Positions 1-8,102 of a DNA stretch of 62,550 bases are shown here, in pieces. Source of the DNA: Bacteroidota bacterium (GTDB lineage Bacteria; Bacteroidota; Bacteroidia; Chitinophagales; Chitinophagaceae); assembly GCA_018267615.1 (NCBI GenBank), contig JAFDYD010000024.1, positions 125,940-188,489 on the forward strand, in the 5' to 3' direction. The first letter of the stretch is position 1, and every line of letters starts with the position of its first letter. A program made the position numbers and the translations under genes. The notes below the pieces were generated by a model. It made no database searches. It had not been told where the DNA came from and was given only the letters and a program-made list of their open reading frames with translations.

Positions 1-69
1 TTTGGAGTGGCCGACTCTTGAACTTACCGAATGTTCCGATATAAATAATGGAATTTGATATTGCTGTCT

Positions 70-77
70 TATTTTTG
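70..77 (+). promoter_or_regulatory. Possible -7 promoter box for nuoA
   Basis: TATTTTTG matches the Bacteroidetes -7 consensus TAnnTTTG exactly and lies 19 bases before the nuoA start codon, which implies a very short leader. No convincing -33 TTTG is seen at the usual distance, so this is a tentative call. Confidence 0.35.
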
Positions 78-96
78 CTGATCAGGCAATTAAACT

Positions 97-507
97 ATGA
101 TGGATTTATTTCTGTTACAGGCCGCTCCGGTAGTTTCCAATGCAAATAGTTCATATAATTATTTTCCGATAGGAATTCAATTGTTATTTGCCGCCGGTTT
201 TGTATTTACTATTCTCGGAGTTACTCATCTCCTCGGCCCAAAACGAAAAACGGAAGAAAAATTACGCAATTTTGAAAGTGGTATTGAAGGTATTGGTAAT
301 GCGCGTCAGCCAATGGCCATCAAATATTTTCTGGTCGCGATACTTTTTGTTTTGTTCGATGTGGAAGTGATCTTTTTCTATCCATATGCTATCAATTTTC
401 GTGAACTCGGTTGGAAGGGTTTTGAAGCTGTATTATTATTTGTAGGATTTTTTCTGGTAGGATTTGTTTATATCATCAAGAAGGGAGCGCTGACTTGGGA
501 AGACTGA
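97..507 (+). CDS. nuoA: NADH-quinone oxidoreductase subunit A
   Basis: NuoA is a small membrane subunit of complex I next to the quinone site and the start of the proton-pumping arm. The 136-residue product has three hydrophobic segments (about 24-46, 74-97 and 108-127) and the family signatures NFESGIEGIGNAR (58-70) and DVEVIFFYP (88-96), with the conserved acidic residues D88 and E90. Length is normal for the family. Two start codons are adjacent (97 and 100); either is possible. It opens the nuoA-N gene series, and a TAnnTTTG-like box lies just upstream. It is followed by a 192-base junction filled with word repeats. Confidence 0.96.
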   Translation: MMDLFLLQAAPVVSNANSSYNYFPIGIQLLFAAGFVFTILGVTHLLGPKRKTEEKLRNFESGIEGIGNARQPMAIKYFLVAILFVLFDVEVIFFYPYAINFRELGWKGFEAVLLFVGFFLVGFVYIIKKGALTWED

Positions 508-699
508 GGAAATGTGAAAATGTGCAAATGTGAAGATGTGAAAATGAAACTTTGCAAGCCGACATTTGTTATAATTAATAAATAGCAAAATTGATTTTGA
601 CTAGTGTGTAGTGAATGAGTAAAGAGTTTAATTTTTTATCAAGAATCTGAAGAAGGAAATTTTCACATTTCCACATCTTCACATTTTCAAATTTGTCTT
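508..699. repeat. nuoA-nuoB junction with AAATGTG word repeats in two complementary arms
   Basis: The left arm (about 509-548) is built from degenerate 8-base units such as AAATGTGA, AAATGTGC and AGATGTGA. The right arm (about 658-694) carries the complementary words (TTTTCACA, TTTCCACA, TCTTCACA). A transcript through the junction could fold the arms into a long imperfect hairpin. The middle is plain AT-rich DNA without a gene. The same word family recurs between nuoB/nuoC, nuoC/nuoD and nuoL/nuoM. Confidence 0.8.
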
Positions 700-1290
700 A
701 TGCCTCGTCCAGTTCGATTTAACATATTTGCAAAAAAAGCTGATACAAAAGATAATATCAGTCTCGTCGATATGCCAGACGGCTATACCGGCGAAGGGTT
801 TTTTGCAACCAAGCTCAGCGATGTTGTTGGATTAGCAAGAAAGAATTCAATATGGCCACTGCCATTTGCAACTTCTTGTTGCGGTATTGAATTCATGGCT
901 ACCATGGCTTCGCATTATGATTTCGCAAGATTCGGTGCAGAGCGACTTGGTTTTTCTCCACGTCAATGCGATCTGCTGATGGTAATGGGAACGATTGCAA
1001 AAAAAATGGGACCTATTGTAAAACAAGTGTATTTACAAATGGCCGAACCACGTTGGGTGATGGCCGTTGGTGCATGCGCCAGCAGCGGTGGAATATTTGA
1101 TTCTTATTCTGTATTACAGGGAATCGACCAGGTTGTTCCGGTGGATGTGTATGTGCCAGGTTGCCCTCCGCGCCCCGAAGGAATTCTTGATGGATTTCTC
1201 AGGATTCAGGATCTCGTTGGACAGGAGAGTTTGCGCAGAAGAAACAGCGAACAGTATAAAACCTTATTGCAGAGTTACGGAATACAATAG
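700..1290 (+). CDS. nuoB: NADH-quinone oxidoreductase subunit B
   Basis: NuoB carries the terminal 4Fe-4S cluster N2, which passes electrons to quinone at the membrane interface. The 196-residue product has the ligand set C60, C61, C126 and C155, in the motifs SCCGIEFMA, GACASSGG and PGCPPRPE. These are diagnostic of NuoB rather than of hydrogenase small subunits in general. The start at 700 follows the repeat-filled junction and gives the usual N terminus leading to the conserved KxxxWPLPFATSCCGIE region. It is flanked on both sides by AAATGTG word-repeat junctions. Confidence 0.97.
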   Translation: MPRPVRFNIFAKKADTKDNISLVDMPDGYTGEGFFATKLSDVVGLARKNSIWPLPFATSCCGIEFMATMASHYDFARFGAERLGFSPRQCDLLMVMGTIAKKMGPIVKQVYLQMAEPRWVMAVGACASSGGIFDSYSVLQGIDQVVPVDVYVPGCPPRPEGILDGFLRIQDLVGQESLRRRNSEQYKTLLQSYGIQ

Positions 1291-1432
1291 CAAATGTGAA
1301 AATATGAAAATGTGGAAATGTGAAAATGAATTGTGTAAAATCCTGAATTAATCTTTCCATATTTTCATGGTGCTTTTTTACATAAAAGCATTTTCACATT
1401 TCCACATTTTCATATTTTCACATTTTCTTTCT
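1291..1432. repeat. nuoB-nuoC junction with AAATGTG word repeats
   Basis: Left arm about 1292-1328 (units like AAATGTGA and AAATATGA) and right arm about 1389-1427 (TTTTCACA, TTTCCACA, TTTTCATA). The arms are imperfect reverse complements. In-frame translation across the right arm would add 22 residues to NuoC, but those residues come purely from the repeat. Confidence 0.8.
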
Positions 1433-1933
1433 ATGCTTTCTAACCAGACTATAAAAGAAAGACTAATACAAAAATTCGGCGACCAGGTTTTTAATTTTGA
1501 AGAACCTTATGGCATGCTGACCTTCGAATCTGACAAGGATAATAATTTGAAAGTAATGCAATTTCTTTTCGACGATGAAGAGTTGCGTTTCCAGTTTTTA
1601 ACAGATCTCACCGCAGTACATTACCCGAATAAACAAGGTAAAGAACTCGCTGTTGTTTACCATTTACATAACCTGGTTGATAATGTCCGTATTCGCTTTA
1701 AAGTTTTTACAGCAGTGGAAAAACCGGATGTATTTACTGCAACTAAATTATTTGAATCTGCCAACTGGATGGAAAGAGAAACCTTTGATTTTTACGGAGT
1801 GAATTTTGTCGGCCATCCGAATCTAAAGAGAATATTAAATGTTGACGAGATGACTTATTTTCCCATGCGCAAGGAATTTCCATTAGAAGACCAAACAAGA
1901 ATCGATAAGGACGATGCGATGTTTGGACGATGA
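1433..1933 (+). CDS. nuoC: NADH-quinone oxidoreductase subunit C
   Basis: NuoC (30-kDa subunit) is a peripheral-arm protein without cofactors that packs against NuoD near the quinone pocket. The 166-residue product contains the family region ERETFDFYGVNFVGHPNL, followed by an R-x-L-N segment and the C-terminal FPLEDQ-type stretch. The start at 1433 was chosen because the open frame upstream to 1367 is only the translated word repeat. NuoC is a separate gene here, not fused to NuoD as in E. coli. A repeat-filled junction separates it from nuoD. Confidence 0.95.
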   Translation: MLSNQTIKERLIQKFGDQVFNFEEPYGMLTFESDKDNNLKVMQFLFDDEELRFQFLTDLTAVHYPNKQGKELAVVYHLHNLVDNVRIRFKVFTAVEKPDVFTATKLFESANWMERETFDFYGVNFVGHPNLKRILNVDEMTYFPMRKEFPLEDQTRIDKDDAMFGR

Positions 1934-2121
1934 ACGGCAAATGTGGAAATGTGGCAAATGTGGAAATATGAAAATCATGAAGAAATTATAAAATGTTCTT
2001 TTGCAAAATAGGTTTATGAATTTTGAAAGTTGTGATATTGGAACAGATAATGCCACTCGAACAGAAGCATTTTCACATTTCCATATTTCCACATTTTCAT
2101 ATTTGGTTTCACATTTGATTT
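1934..2121. repeat. nuoC-nuoD junction with AAATGTG word repeats
   Basis: Left arm about 1938-1976 (AAATGTGG, AAATGTGG, CAAATGTG, AAATATGA) and right arm about 2068-2112 (TTTTCACA, TTTCCATA, TTTCCACA, TTTTCATA). The arms are near reverse complements, separated by about 90 bases of non-repeat DNA. Confidence 0.8.
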
Positions 2122-3342
2122 ATGGAGCATCATATTAAACTACCAGAAAGAAGTATTGAAAAGACAACGACTACGTTGAATCTTGGTCCAACGCATCCCG
2201 CTACACATGGTGTGTTCCAGAATATTCTTGAATTGGATGGTGAGCGTATCGTTTCTGCAGAGCAAACTGTTGGGTATATTCATCGTGCTTTTGAAAAGAT
2301 TGCAGAAAGAAGACCTTTATATCAAATCACGCCGCTCACGGACAGGTTGAATTATTGTTCTTCACCCATCAACAATATGGGCTGGCATCTCACCTGCGAA
2401 AAATTATTGGGGGTGAAAACCCCGAAGCGTGTTGATTATCTCCGCATCATTATCATGGAGCTTGCACGCATTTCGGATCACCTGATTTGTAATTCTGTCG
2501 TGGGTGTTGACTCAGGCGCTTTTACCGGATTTCTTTATGTGATGCAGTATCGCGAGTTGATCTATGAAATTTATGAAGAAGTATGCGGATCACGCTTGAC
2601 GACAAATATGGGACGCATCGGCGGCTTCGAAAGAAATTTCAACAACACCGCGTTCGAAAAAATAGAAAAATTTTTGAAGGAATATCCGGGTGTGCTCAAA
2701 GAATTCGGAAATCTCTTTATGCGCAATCGCATTTTTATGGAAAGAACGATGGGTTGCGGTGGCATCAGTGCAGAACGTGCATTGAATTATGGATTCACTG
2801 GTCCAAATTTGCGCGCCACAGGTGTTGATTATGACGTTCGGGTTCACACCCCATATAGCAGCTACGAAGATTTTAATTTCTCGGTGCCTGTCGGCAAAAC
2901 CGGGGATAACTATGATCGCTTTCTTGTACGCGACGCAGAAATGTGGCAGTCCATCAGCATCATCCAACAAGCATATCAGAAAATTCAGGAGTTCAAGGGA
3001 ACCGAGGCAGAAGTATATCATGCCGATGCACCGGAATATTTCCTGCCTCCTAAACAGGATGTATATACGAAGATGGAAGCATTGATCTGGCATTTTAAAA
3101 TTGTAATGGGTGAAACGGAAATTCCTCCGGGAGAAGTATATCAAAGCGTAGAAGGTGGAAACGGTGAACTTGGTTTTTATTTGATCAGCGATGGCGGAAG
3201 AAGTCCTTATCGTTTGCATTTCCGCAGACCTTGTTTTATTTATTACCAGGCTTATTCTGAATTGACAAAAGGTTCAATGCTGAGCGACGCGGTAATCACG
3301 ATGAGTAGTTTGAATTTGATTGCGGGAGAAATGGATGCTTGA
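2122..3342 (+). CDS. nuoD: NADH-quinone oxidoreductase subunit D
   Basis: NuoD (49-kDa subunit) forms the quinone-binding cavity with NuoB. The 406-residue product has the N-terminal LGPTHPATHG motif (about 22-31), whose histidine contacts the quinone head group in characterised complexes. It also has GYIHRAFEK, the family block around RISDHL and a C-terminal GRSPYRLHFRRP segment. Full length for the family. The start at 2122 lies at the end of the repeat-filled junction. The region downstream (3343-3448) carries another word repeat. Confidence 0.97.
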   Translation: MEHHIKLPERSIEKTTTTLNLGPTHPATHGVFQNILELDGERIVSAEQTVGYIHRAFEKIAERRPLYQITPLTDRLNYCSSPINNMGWHLTCEKLLGVKTPKRVDYLRIIIMELARISDHLICNSVVGVDSGAFTGFLYVMQYRELIYEIYEEVCGSRLTTNMGRIGGFERNFNNTAFEKIEKFLKEYPGVLKEFGNLFMRNRIFMERTMGCGGISAERALNYGFTGPNLRATGVDYDVRVHTPYSSYEDFNFSVPVGKTGDNYDRFLVRDAEMWQSISIIQQAYQKIQEFKGTEAEVYHADAPEYFLPPKQDVYTKMEALIWHFKIVMGETEIPPGEVYQSVEGGNGELGFYLISDGGRSPYRLHFRRPCFIYYQAYSELTKGSMLSDAVITMSSLNLIAGEMDA

Positions 3343-3448
3343 TAAGATACAAAGAATAAGGTACAAGGTACAAGGTACAAGGTGCAAGGTGTGGAATGAA
3401 AGCTATGTTTAAATAAAAATTAAAATAATTTCCCTTCAGGGGCAGAGT
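3343..3448. repeat. nuoD-nuoE junction with AAGGTAC heptamer repeat (single arm)
   Basis: About 3358-3393 is a tandem array of 7-base units (AAGGTAC three times, then AAGGTGC and AAGGTGT). No clear complementary arm is present here, unlike at the nuoJ-nuoK junction, which uses the same word in both orientations. Confidence 0.75.
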
Positions 3449-3949
3449 ATGATAAAATTTTCTGACGAAAAATTAGCGAAGGTAAAAGAGCTCATCACGC
3501 ATTATCCGGAAGGAAAACAAAAAAGCGCGTTACTACCGGTATTGCATATCGCGCAGGAGAGTTTTGGCGGGTGGCTGAGCCCGGAAGTGATGGATTATGT
3601 CGCCGGCTTGTTGAATATTGAACCCATAGAAGTATATGAAGTAGCTACTTTCTATTCGATGTACAATCTCAAACCGATGGGCAAGTATATGTTTGAAGTT
3701 TGTCAAACCGGTCCATGCATGTTAAAAGGAAGTGATGATATCATTGAATATATCAAACAAAAACTTGGAATCGAAGTTGGAGAAACGACAGCAGATGGAT
3801 TGTTTAGTTTGAAGACAGTTGAATGTCTCGGTGCCTGTGGTTATGCACCGATGATGCAACTGGGAAAATTTTATCGTGAGCATTTGACGAAAGAAAAAGT
3901 GGACGCAATTATTGAAGAGTGCAGAAAAACGGCGGCGCAGAATAATTGA
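3449..3949 (+). CDS. nuoE: NADH-quinone oxidoreductase subunit E
   Basis: NuoE (24-kDa subunit) belongs to the NADH-dehydrogenase module with NuoF and NuoG and carries a thioredoxin-like 2Fe-2S cluster (N1a). The 166-residue product shows the four ligands C85 and C90 (CQTGPC) and C126 and C130 (CLGAC), plus the conserved EVATFYSMY block before them. Family length is normal. The stop codon is followed within a few bases by a small membrane ORF that separates nuoE from nuoF. Confidence 0.96.
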   Translation: MIKFSDEKLAKVKELITHYPEGKQKSALLPVLHIAQESFGGWLSPEVMDYVAGLLNIEPIEVYEVATFYSMYNLKPMGKYMFEVCQTGPCMLKGSDDIIEYIKQKLGIEVGETTADGLFSLKTVECLGACGYAPMMQLGKFYREHLTKEKVDAIIEECRKTAAQNN

Positions 3950-3951
3950 TA

Positions 3952-4167
3952 ATGATTATGTCGAAACGATACTTTATGTTGGTAAACCGTTTGTTGGCGA
4001 TGGGTGCGCTGGCGATAATTTTTTATCGGCGTAATGTAGTTAACGAACAAGAGCGAGATATGTTGATGTATCTCAGTTTTACAATGATGGGGGGCGTAGC
4101 GATCCTGGGTATTTTATATCTGATTAAGCCAAGACTTTTTAACGATAAGTCGTCACAACAGGAATAA
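3952..4167 (+). CDS. Small two-helix membrane protein between nuoE and nuoF
   Basis: I do not recognise this product. It has about 71 residues from the ATG at 3952 (69 from the ATG at 3958). It shows a basic N terminus (MSKRYF), a first hydrophobic stretch (LVNRLLAMGALAIIFY), a short polar loop with RRNVVNEQERD, a second hydrophobic stretch (MMGGVAILGILYLI) and a lysine/serine-rich tail. It starts 2 bases after nuoE stops and ends 10 bases before nuoF starts, so it is almost certainly co-translated with the NADH module. Possible roles are an accessory or assembly factor, or a bystander; nothing in the sequence decides. Confidence 0.7.
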   Translation: MIMSKRYFMLVNRLLAMGALAIIFYRRNVVNEQERDMLMYLSFTMMGGVAILGILYLIKPRLFNDKSSQQE

Positions 4168-4177
4168 TATTATTGAG

Positions 4178-5533
4178 ATGGGTAGAAAATTATTATTAGA
4201 GAAAGCACATGTTGAAGGCATCCGCACATACGAAGTGTATCGCCGCGAAGGTGGTTATCGTAGCGTGGAAAAGGCTTTGAAAACGATGACACCCGACCAA
4301 ATCACGGATGAAGTTAAAAAAAGCGGATTGCGTGGTCGCGGTGGCGCGGGTTTTCCAACGGGTATGAAATGGAGTTTCATTGCGAAACCAGAAGGAGTAC
4401 CTCGTCACCTTGTTTGCAACGCGGATGAAAGTGAGCCAGGAACTTTCAAAGACAGGTACCTCATGGAATTTCTTCCGCATCTTTTAATCGAAGGGTTGAT
4501 CGTTTCCTCTTTTGCCCTGGGCAGTAATGTAACGTATATCTATATACGCGGAGAGTATGCATGGATCGTGGATATTCTCGAACAGGCCATTGCAGAGGCA
4601 AAACAAAATGGATGGCTCGGAAACAATATTCTTGGTACCGGATTCAATTGTGAAATATATGTTCATCGCGGAGCTGGTGCTTATATATGCGGTGAAGAAA
4701 CAGCACTGCTGGAAAGTCTGGAAGGCAAACGCGGTAATCCGCGCATCAAACCTCCGTTCCCTGCGGTGAAAGGAGCGTGGGATCGTCCAACCGTGGTCAA
4801 CAATGTAGAAACGCTCGCCGCTGTTGTTCCTATCATTAATATCGGCGCGGAGGAATATGCAAAAATTGGTATCGGAAAATCGACCGGAACAAAATTGATT
4901 TCCGCGTGTGGTAATATCAACAAGCCCGGCGTATATGAAATCGATATGACGATTTCTGTCGAAGATTTTATTTACAGTGATGAATATTGCGGTGGTATTC
5001 CTAATGGAAAAAAACTAAAAGCATGTATTCCCGGTGGTTCTTCCGTTCCGATTCTTCCGGCCAATTTATTATTGAAAACTGTGAAGGGCGAAACAAGAAT
5101 CATGAATTATGAAAGTCTCTCCGACGGTGGCTTTGCAAAAGGTTCGATGATGGGTTCGGGTGGATTTATTGTGTTGGATGAAGATCAATGTGTGGTTAGA
5201 AATACATTGACACTTGCAAGATTTTATCGTCATGAAAGTTGCGGACAATGTTCGCCATGTCGCGAAGGAACAGGATGGATGGAAAAAATTCTGAAAAATA
5301 TTGAATACGGAAAAGGTAAATCAAGTGATATAGATTTGTTGTGGGATATTCAGCGTAAGATTGAAGGAAATACCATTTGTCCATTGGGTGATGCAGCAGC
5401 ATGGCCCGTTGCAGCGGCGATCAGGCATTTCCGTGATGAGTTTGAATGGCATGTTGCAAATCCGCTAGAATCACAAAAGAGAAACTTCGGGTTGGCTCAT
5501 TATGCCGATCCGTTGGAAAGCGTTACTGCGTAA
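4178..5533 (+). CDS. nuoF: NADH-quinone oxidoreductase subunit F
   Basis: NuoF (51-kDa subunit) oxidises NADH with FMN and passes electrons to 4Fe-4S cluster N3. The 451-residue product has the nucleotide/FMN-binding GRGGAGFPTG loop (about 53-62), the GAGAYICGEETALLES block, and cluster ligands C355, C358, C361 (ESCGQCSPCREG) and C401 (NTICPLGD). Length is typical. The start at 4178 gives the common N terminus of the family and sits 10 bases after the small membrane ORF. Confidence 0.97.
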   Translation: MGRKLLLEKAHVEGIRTYEVYRREGGYRSVEKALKTMTPDQITDEVKKSGLRGRGGAGFPTGMKWSFIAKPEGVPRHLVCNADESEPGTFKDRYLMEFLPHLLIEGLIVSSFALGSNVTYIYIRGEYAWIVDILEQAIAEAKQNGWLGNNILGTGFNCEIYVHRGAGAYICGEETALLESLEGKRGNPRIKPPFPAVKGAWDRPTVVNNVETLAAVVPIINIGAEEYAKIGIGKSTGTKLISACGNINKPGVYEIDMTISVEDFIYSDEYCGGIPNGKKLKACIPGGSSVPILPANLLLKTVKGETRIMNYESLSDGGFAKGSMMGSGGFIVLDEDQCVVRNTLTLARFYRHESCGQCSPCREGTGWMEKILKNIEYGKGKSSDIDLLWDIQRKIEGNTICPLGDAAAWPVAAAIRHFRDEFEWHVANPLESQKRNFGLAHYADPLESVTA

Positions 5534-5633
5534 AATTTTCGCGCAAAGACGCGAAAACGCAAAGAAGAAAATGTAGAAATAATTTATAAATTCCATACTT
5601 GGCGCCTTAGCGCCTTTGCGAGAAAAATTATTT
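5534..5633. repeat. nuoF-nuoG junction with CGCAAAG word repeats in two arms
   Basis: The left arm (about 5538-5565) reads GCGCAAAGACGCG then AAAACGCAAAG. The right arm (about 5598-5625) carries complementary words (GGCGCCTTAGCGCCTTTGCG). The same word family appears near 19461, 20690 and 61210, in different gene contexts. Confidence 0.75.
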
Positions 5634-6731
5634 ATGGCTGAAGAAAAAAAATTATTTAAGGTAACGATCGATAATATCACCATCGAAGTGGAGCCGGGAA
5701 CAAGTATCCTGAATGCTGCACGAAAAATCGGTGGCGATGTGGCACCTCCTGCGATGTGTTATTACACCAAATTAAAAGGCAGCGGTGGAAAATGTCGTAC
5801 ATGCCTCGTGGAAGTTGCGGCAGGTTCAACAGCAGATCCTCGCCCAATGCCAAAATTGGTTGCGAGCTGCAGAACCAATGTAATGGATGGCATGATCGTA
5901 AAAAATATTACGAGCGAAAAAGTGATCGACGCTAGAAACGGTGTTGTTGAATTTTTGTTGATCAACCACCCATTAGATTGCCCGATATGCGACCAGGCAG
6001 GAGAATGTTCATTACAGGATCTCAGTTACGAACATGGCAAAGAAGCAACCCGTTATGAATTCAAGAGAAGGACTTTTGAAAAACATGACATGGGTCCTTT
6101 TATTCAATTGCACATGACGAGATGTATTTTATGTTATCGATGTGTGTTTGCAGCAGATCAACTGACAGACAAACGCGAACATGGAATACTCGATCGCGGT
6201 GATCATTCCGAAATTGCCACCTACATTCAAAAATCACTCGACCACGATTTCATTGGAAATATTATTGATGTTTGTCCCGTAGGTGCACTCACAGATCGTA
6301 CATTCCGTTTTAAAAATCGTGTTTGGTTTTTGAAACCCGAAGATGCACATCGTGATTGTCCAAAATGCAACGGCAAAGTAACGCTATGGTATCGTGGTGA
6401 TGAAGTGTTTCGCGTTACGGCGCGCAAAGATCAGTGGGGCGAAGTGCAGGATTGGATTTGTAATGAATGTCGTTTCGAAAAAAAGAAAACAGCAGATTGG
6501 GTAATAGAGGGCCCGACAAAAATCAGCAGGCATTCTGTTATTTCTGCAAATCATTATGTGGGAATGGAAGTGCCAAAAGAAACGTTGCCGGATGTCATGG
6601 GCGGACGTAAACCGAAATTATTAATGAATATCCATAGTGTGAGCGAAGTGAACAGACCGGGAATCGATCTTTCAAAAATCGAAGGGCCTGCGCACTCGAC
6701 GGATTTTGTCGAGGCGAAGAATGGGAGTTGA
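5634..6731 (+). CDS. nuoG: Short NuoG: iron-sulfur subunit of complex I lacking the large C-terminal domain
   Basis: This is the N-terminal electron-transfer part of NuoG. The 365-residue product has a 2Fe-2S ferredoxin domain (C42, C54, C57, C79), the His-Cys3 cluster motif HPLDCPICDQAGEC, and cysteines for further clusters (MTRCILCYRC, IDVCPVGAL). A CPKC...CNEC pair follows in the next small domain. Typical NuoG is 700-900 residues with a molybdopterin-oxidoreductase-like C-terminal domain, which is absent here. The reading frame ends cleanly and the next gene is nuoH, so the short form appears native. The ATG at 5634 follows the junction repeat; the open frame from 5616 includes repeat-derived codons. 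Confidence 0.93.
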   Translation: MAEEKKLFKVTIDNITIEVEPGTSILNAARKIGGDVAPPAMCYYTKLKGSGGKCRTCLVEVAAGSTADPRPMPKLVASCRTNVMDGMIVKNITSEKVIDARNGVVEFLLINHPLDCPICDQAGECSLQDLSYEHGKEATRYEFKRRTFEKHDMGPFIQLHMTRCILCYRCVFAADQLTDKREHGILDRGDHSEIATYIQKSLDHDFIGNIIDVCPVGALTDRTFRFKNRVWFLKPEDAHRDCPKCNGKVTLWYRGDEVFRVTARKDQWGEVQDWICNECRFEKKKTADWVIEGPTKISRHSVISANHYVGMEVPKETLPDVMGGRKPKLLMNIHSVSEVNRPGIDLSKIEGPAHSTDFVEAKNGS

Positions 6732-6869
6732 TTGGTCGATGAGTTGAAATGTCGATAGGTCGATAGGTTGGGATAGTAATAGAATAAAAAATAAATTTTA
6801 CCTGAACGTCTGACGGTTCACGTCTCACGTCTCACGAAAAGCATAGATAAAAACGAATAAAATCCAACC
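6732..6869. repeat. nuoG-nuoH junction with GTCGATAGG and CACGTCT word repeats
   Basis: About 6735-6770 repeats GTCGAT-type words (GTCGATGAG, GTCGATAG, GTCGATAG). About 6810-6837 repeats the heptamer CACGTCT (TTCACGT, CTCACGT, CTCACGA). Each is a single arm. The second word is the complement of the GTGAGAC word used in the next repeat-bearing junction (nuoH-nuoI). Confidence 0.7.
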
Positions 6870-7943
6870 ATGCACGAAATGTTTTTGATCATTGATTGGG
6901 CCATAGCCATTGAGAAATTAGTATTGATCGCGGTGATCGTTTCACTTTCATTGGTGGTTGCGATGTATGAAACATATGCGGAAAGAAAAATCGCAGCGTT
7001 TATACAAGACCGTCGTGGCCCAAGCAGAGCGGGTCCATTTGGAATTCTTCAACCATTGGCGGACGGATTAAAACTATTCATGAAAGAAGAAATCGTTCCA
7101 AATCTTTCCAATAAATTTTTATTTGTGATCGGTCCGGGTTTGGCGATGCTCACGGCAATGATGACGAGCGCCGTTGTTCCCTGGAGCAGTCATCTTCATG
7201 CATTTGGAAGAGATATCGATCTGCAAATTGCCGACGTAAATATTGGTATCCTGTATATTTTCGGCGTTGTGAGTATGGGTGTATATGGTGTGATGATTGG
7301 TGGATGGGCATCTAATAATAAATTTTCTTTACTCGCTGCCATTCGCGGAGCGTCGCAGATCATTTCTTATGAATTGGCCATGGGACTTTCCCTGATTGCA
7401 TTGTTGATGTTGAGTGGTTCGTTGAGTTTGCGCACAATCGTTGAACAACAGCAGGACGGATGGTATTATGTTTTTTATCAGCCGCTCGGTTTTTTAATTT
7501 TTCTTGTTTGTGCATTTGCAGAATGTAATCGCACACCTTTCGATTTATCCGAAGCCGAAAGCGAATTGAATTTTGGATATCACCAGGAATATTCCTCCAT
7601 GAAATTGGGATTTTATCTATTTGCCGAATATGTGAATATGTTTATCAGCAGCGCTGTGATGGCAACCATTTTCTTTGGTGGATATGATATTCCCTTTGTG
7701 AATGATGCAAACTTTGGTGCGCAACATGGACAAAATCTCTTAGCAACATTACAGGGACTCAGTTTATTTATTAAAGTGGTGATCTTTATATTCTTTTTTA
7801 TCTGGGTAAGATGGACCATTCCACGTTTCCGTTATGATCAATTGATGAATCTCGGGTGGAAAGGATTGATCCCTCTTGCATTGTTGAATATGCTGGTGAC
7901 TGGTTTTGTGATATTGTTGAAACAGAATAATTGGCATTTTTGA
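6870..7943 (+). CDS. nuoH: NADH-quinone oxidoreductase subunit H
   Basis: NuoH anchors the peripheral arm to the membrane and forms part of the quinone tunnel. The 357-residue product has eight or so hydrophobic helices, the conserved TYAERKIAAFIQDRRGP segment after the first helix, and the quinone-tunnel loop block CAFAECNRTPFDLSEAE with its string of acidic residues. Length is normal. The start gives a short hydrophobic N terminus as expected. It lies between two repeat-filled junctions. Confidence 0.97.
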   Translation: MHEMFLIIDWAIAIEKLVLIAVIVSLSLVVAMYETYAERKIAAFIQDRRGPSRAGPFGILQPLADGLKLFMKEEIVPNLSNKFLFVIGPGLAMLTAMMTSAVVPWSSHLHAFGRDIDLQIADVNIGILYIFGVVSMGVYGVMIGGWASNNKFSLLAAIRGASQIISYELAMGLSLIALLMLSGSLSLRTIVEQQQDGWYYVFYQPLGFLIFLVCAFAECNRTPFDLSEAESELNFGYHQEYSSMKLGFYLFAEYVNMFISSAVMATIFFGGYDIPFVNDANFGAQHGQNLLATLQGLSLFIKVVIFIFFFIWVRWTIPRFRYDQLMNLGWKGLIPLALLNMLVTGFVILLKQNNWHF

Positions 7944-8102
7944 AACGTGAAAGGTGAGACGTGAAACGTGAGACAGAAAGTGTTTTAATTCTCATTTCTG
8001 TCGTTTCACGTTTCACGATCCATAAATTTCTTGGAAGGTTGGTTTGATAAAAATAATTTTGCGAAGTGTTGAAAAAGATTTGAAGCGGAAAAAAGTTTTG
8101 AT
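7944..8102. repeat. nuoH-nuoI junction with GTGAAAC/GTGAGAC heptamers in two complementary arms
   Basis: The left arm (about 7946-7976) is made of 7-base units (GTGAAAG, GTGAGAC, GTGAAAC, GTGAGAC). The right arm (about 7999-8020) reads as their complement (GTTTCAC GTTTCAC). The arms could pair around a loop of roughly 25 bases. The remaining 80 bases hold no gene. Confidence 0.8.

Noticed and set aside
1367..1432. Longer NuoC N terminus starting at 1367
   Set aside because: The extra 22 residues (FSHFHIFIFSHF-type) are translated word repeat and are absent from the NuoC family.
508..2121. Possible CRISPR array from the repeated AAATGTG words
   Set aside because: The units are 7-8 bases, degenerate and without spacers of constant length; the arms face each other. 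No cas genes are present.
2590..3219. 209-residue minus-strand ORF opposite nuoD
   Set aside because: It lies entirely inside the well-supported nuoD gene on the other strand and has no family features.
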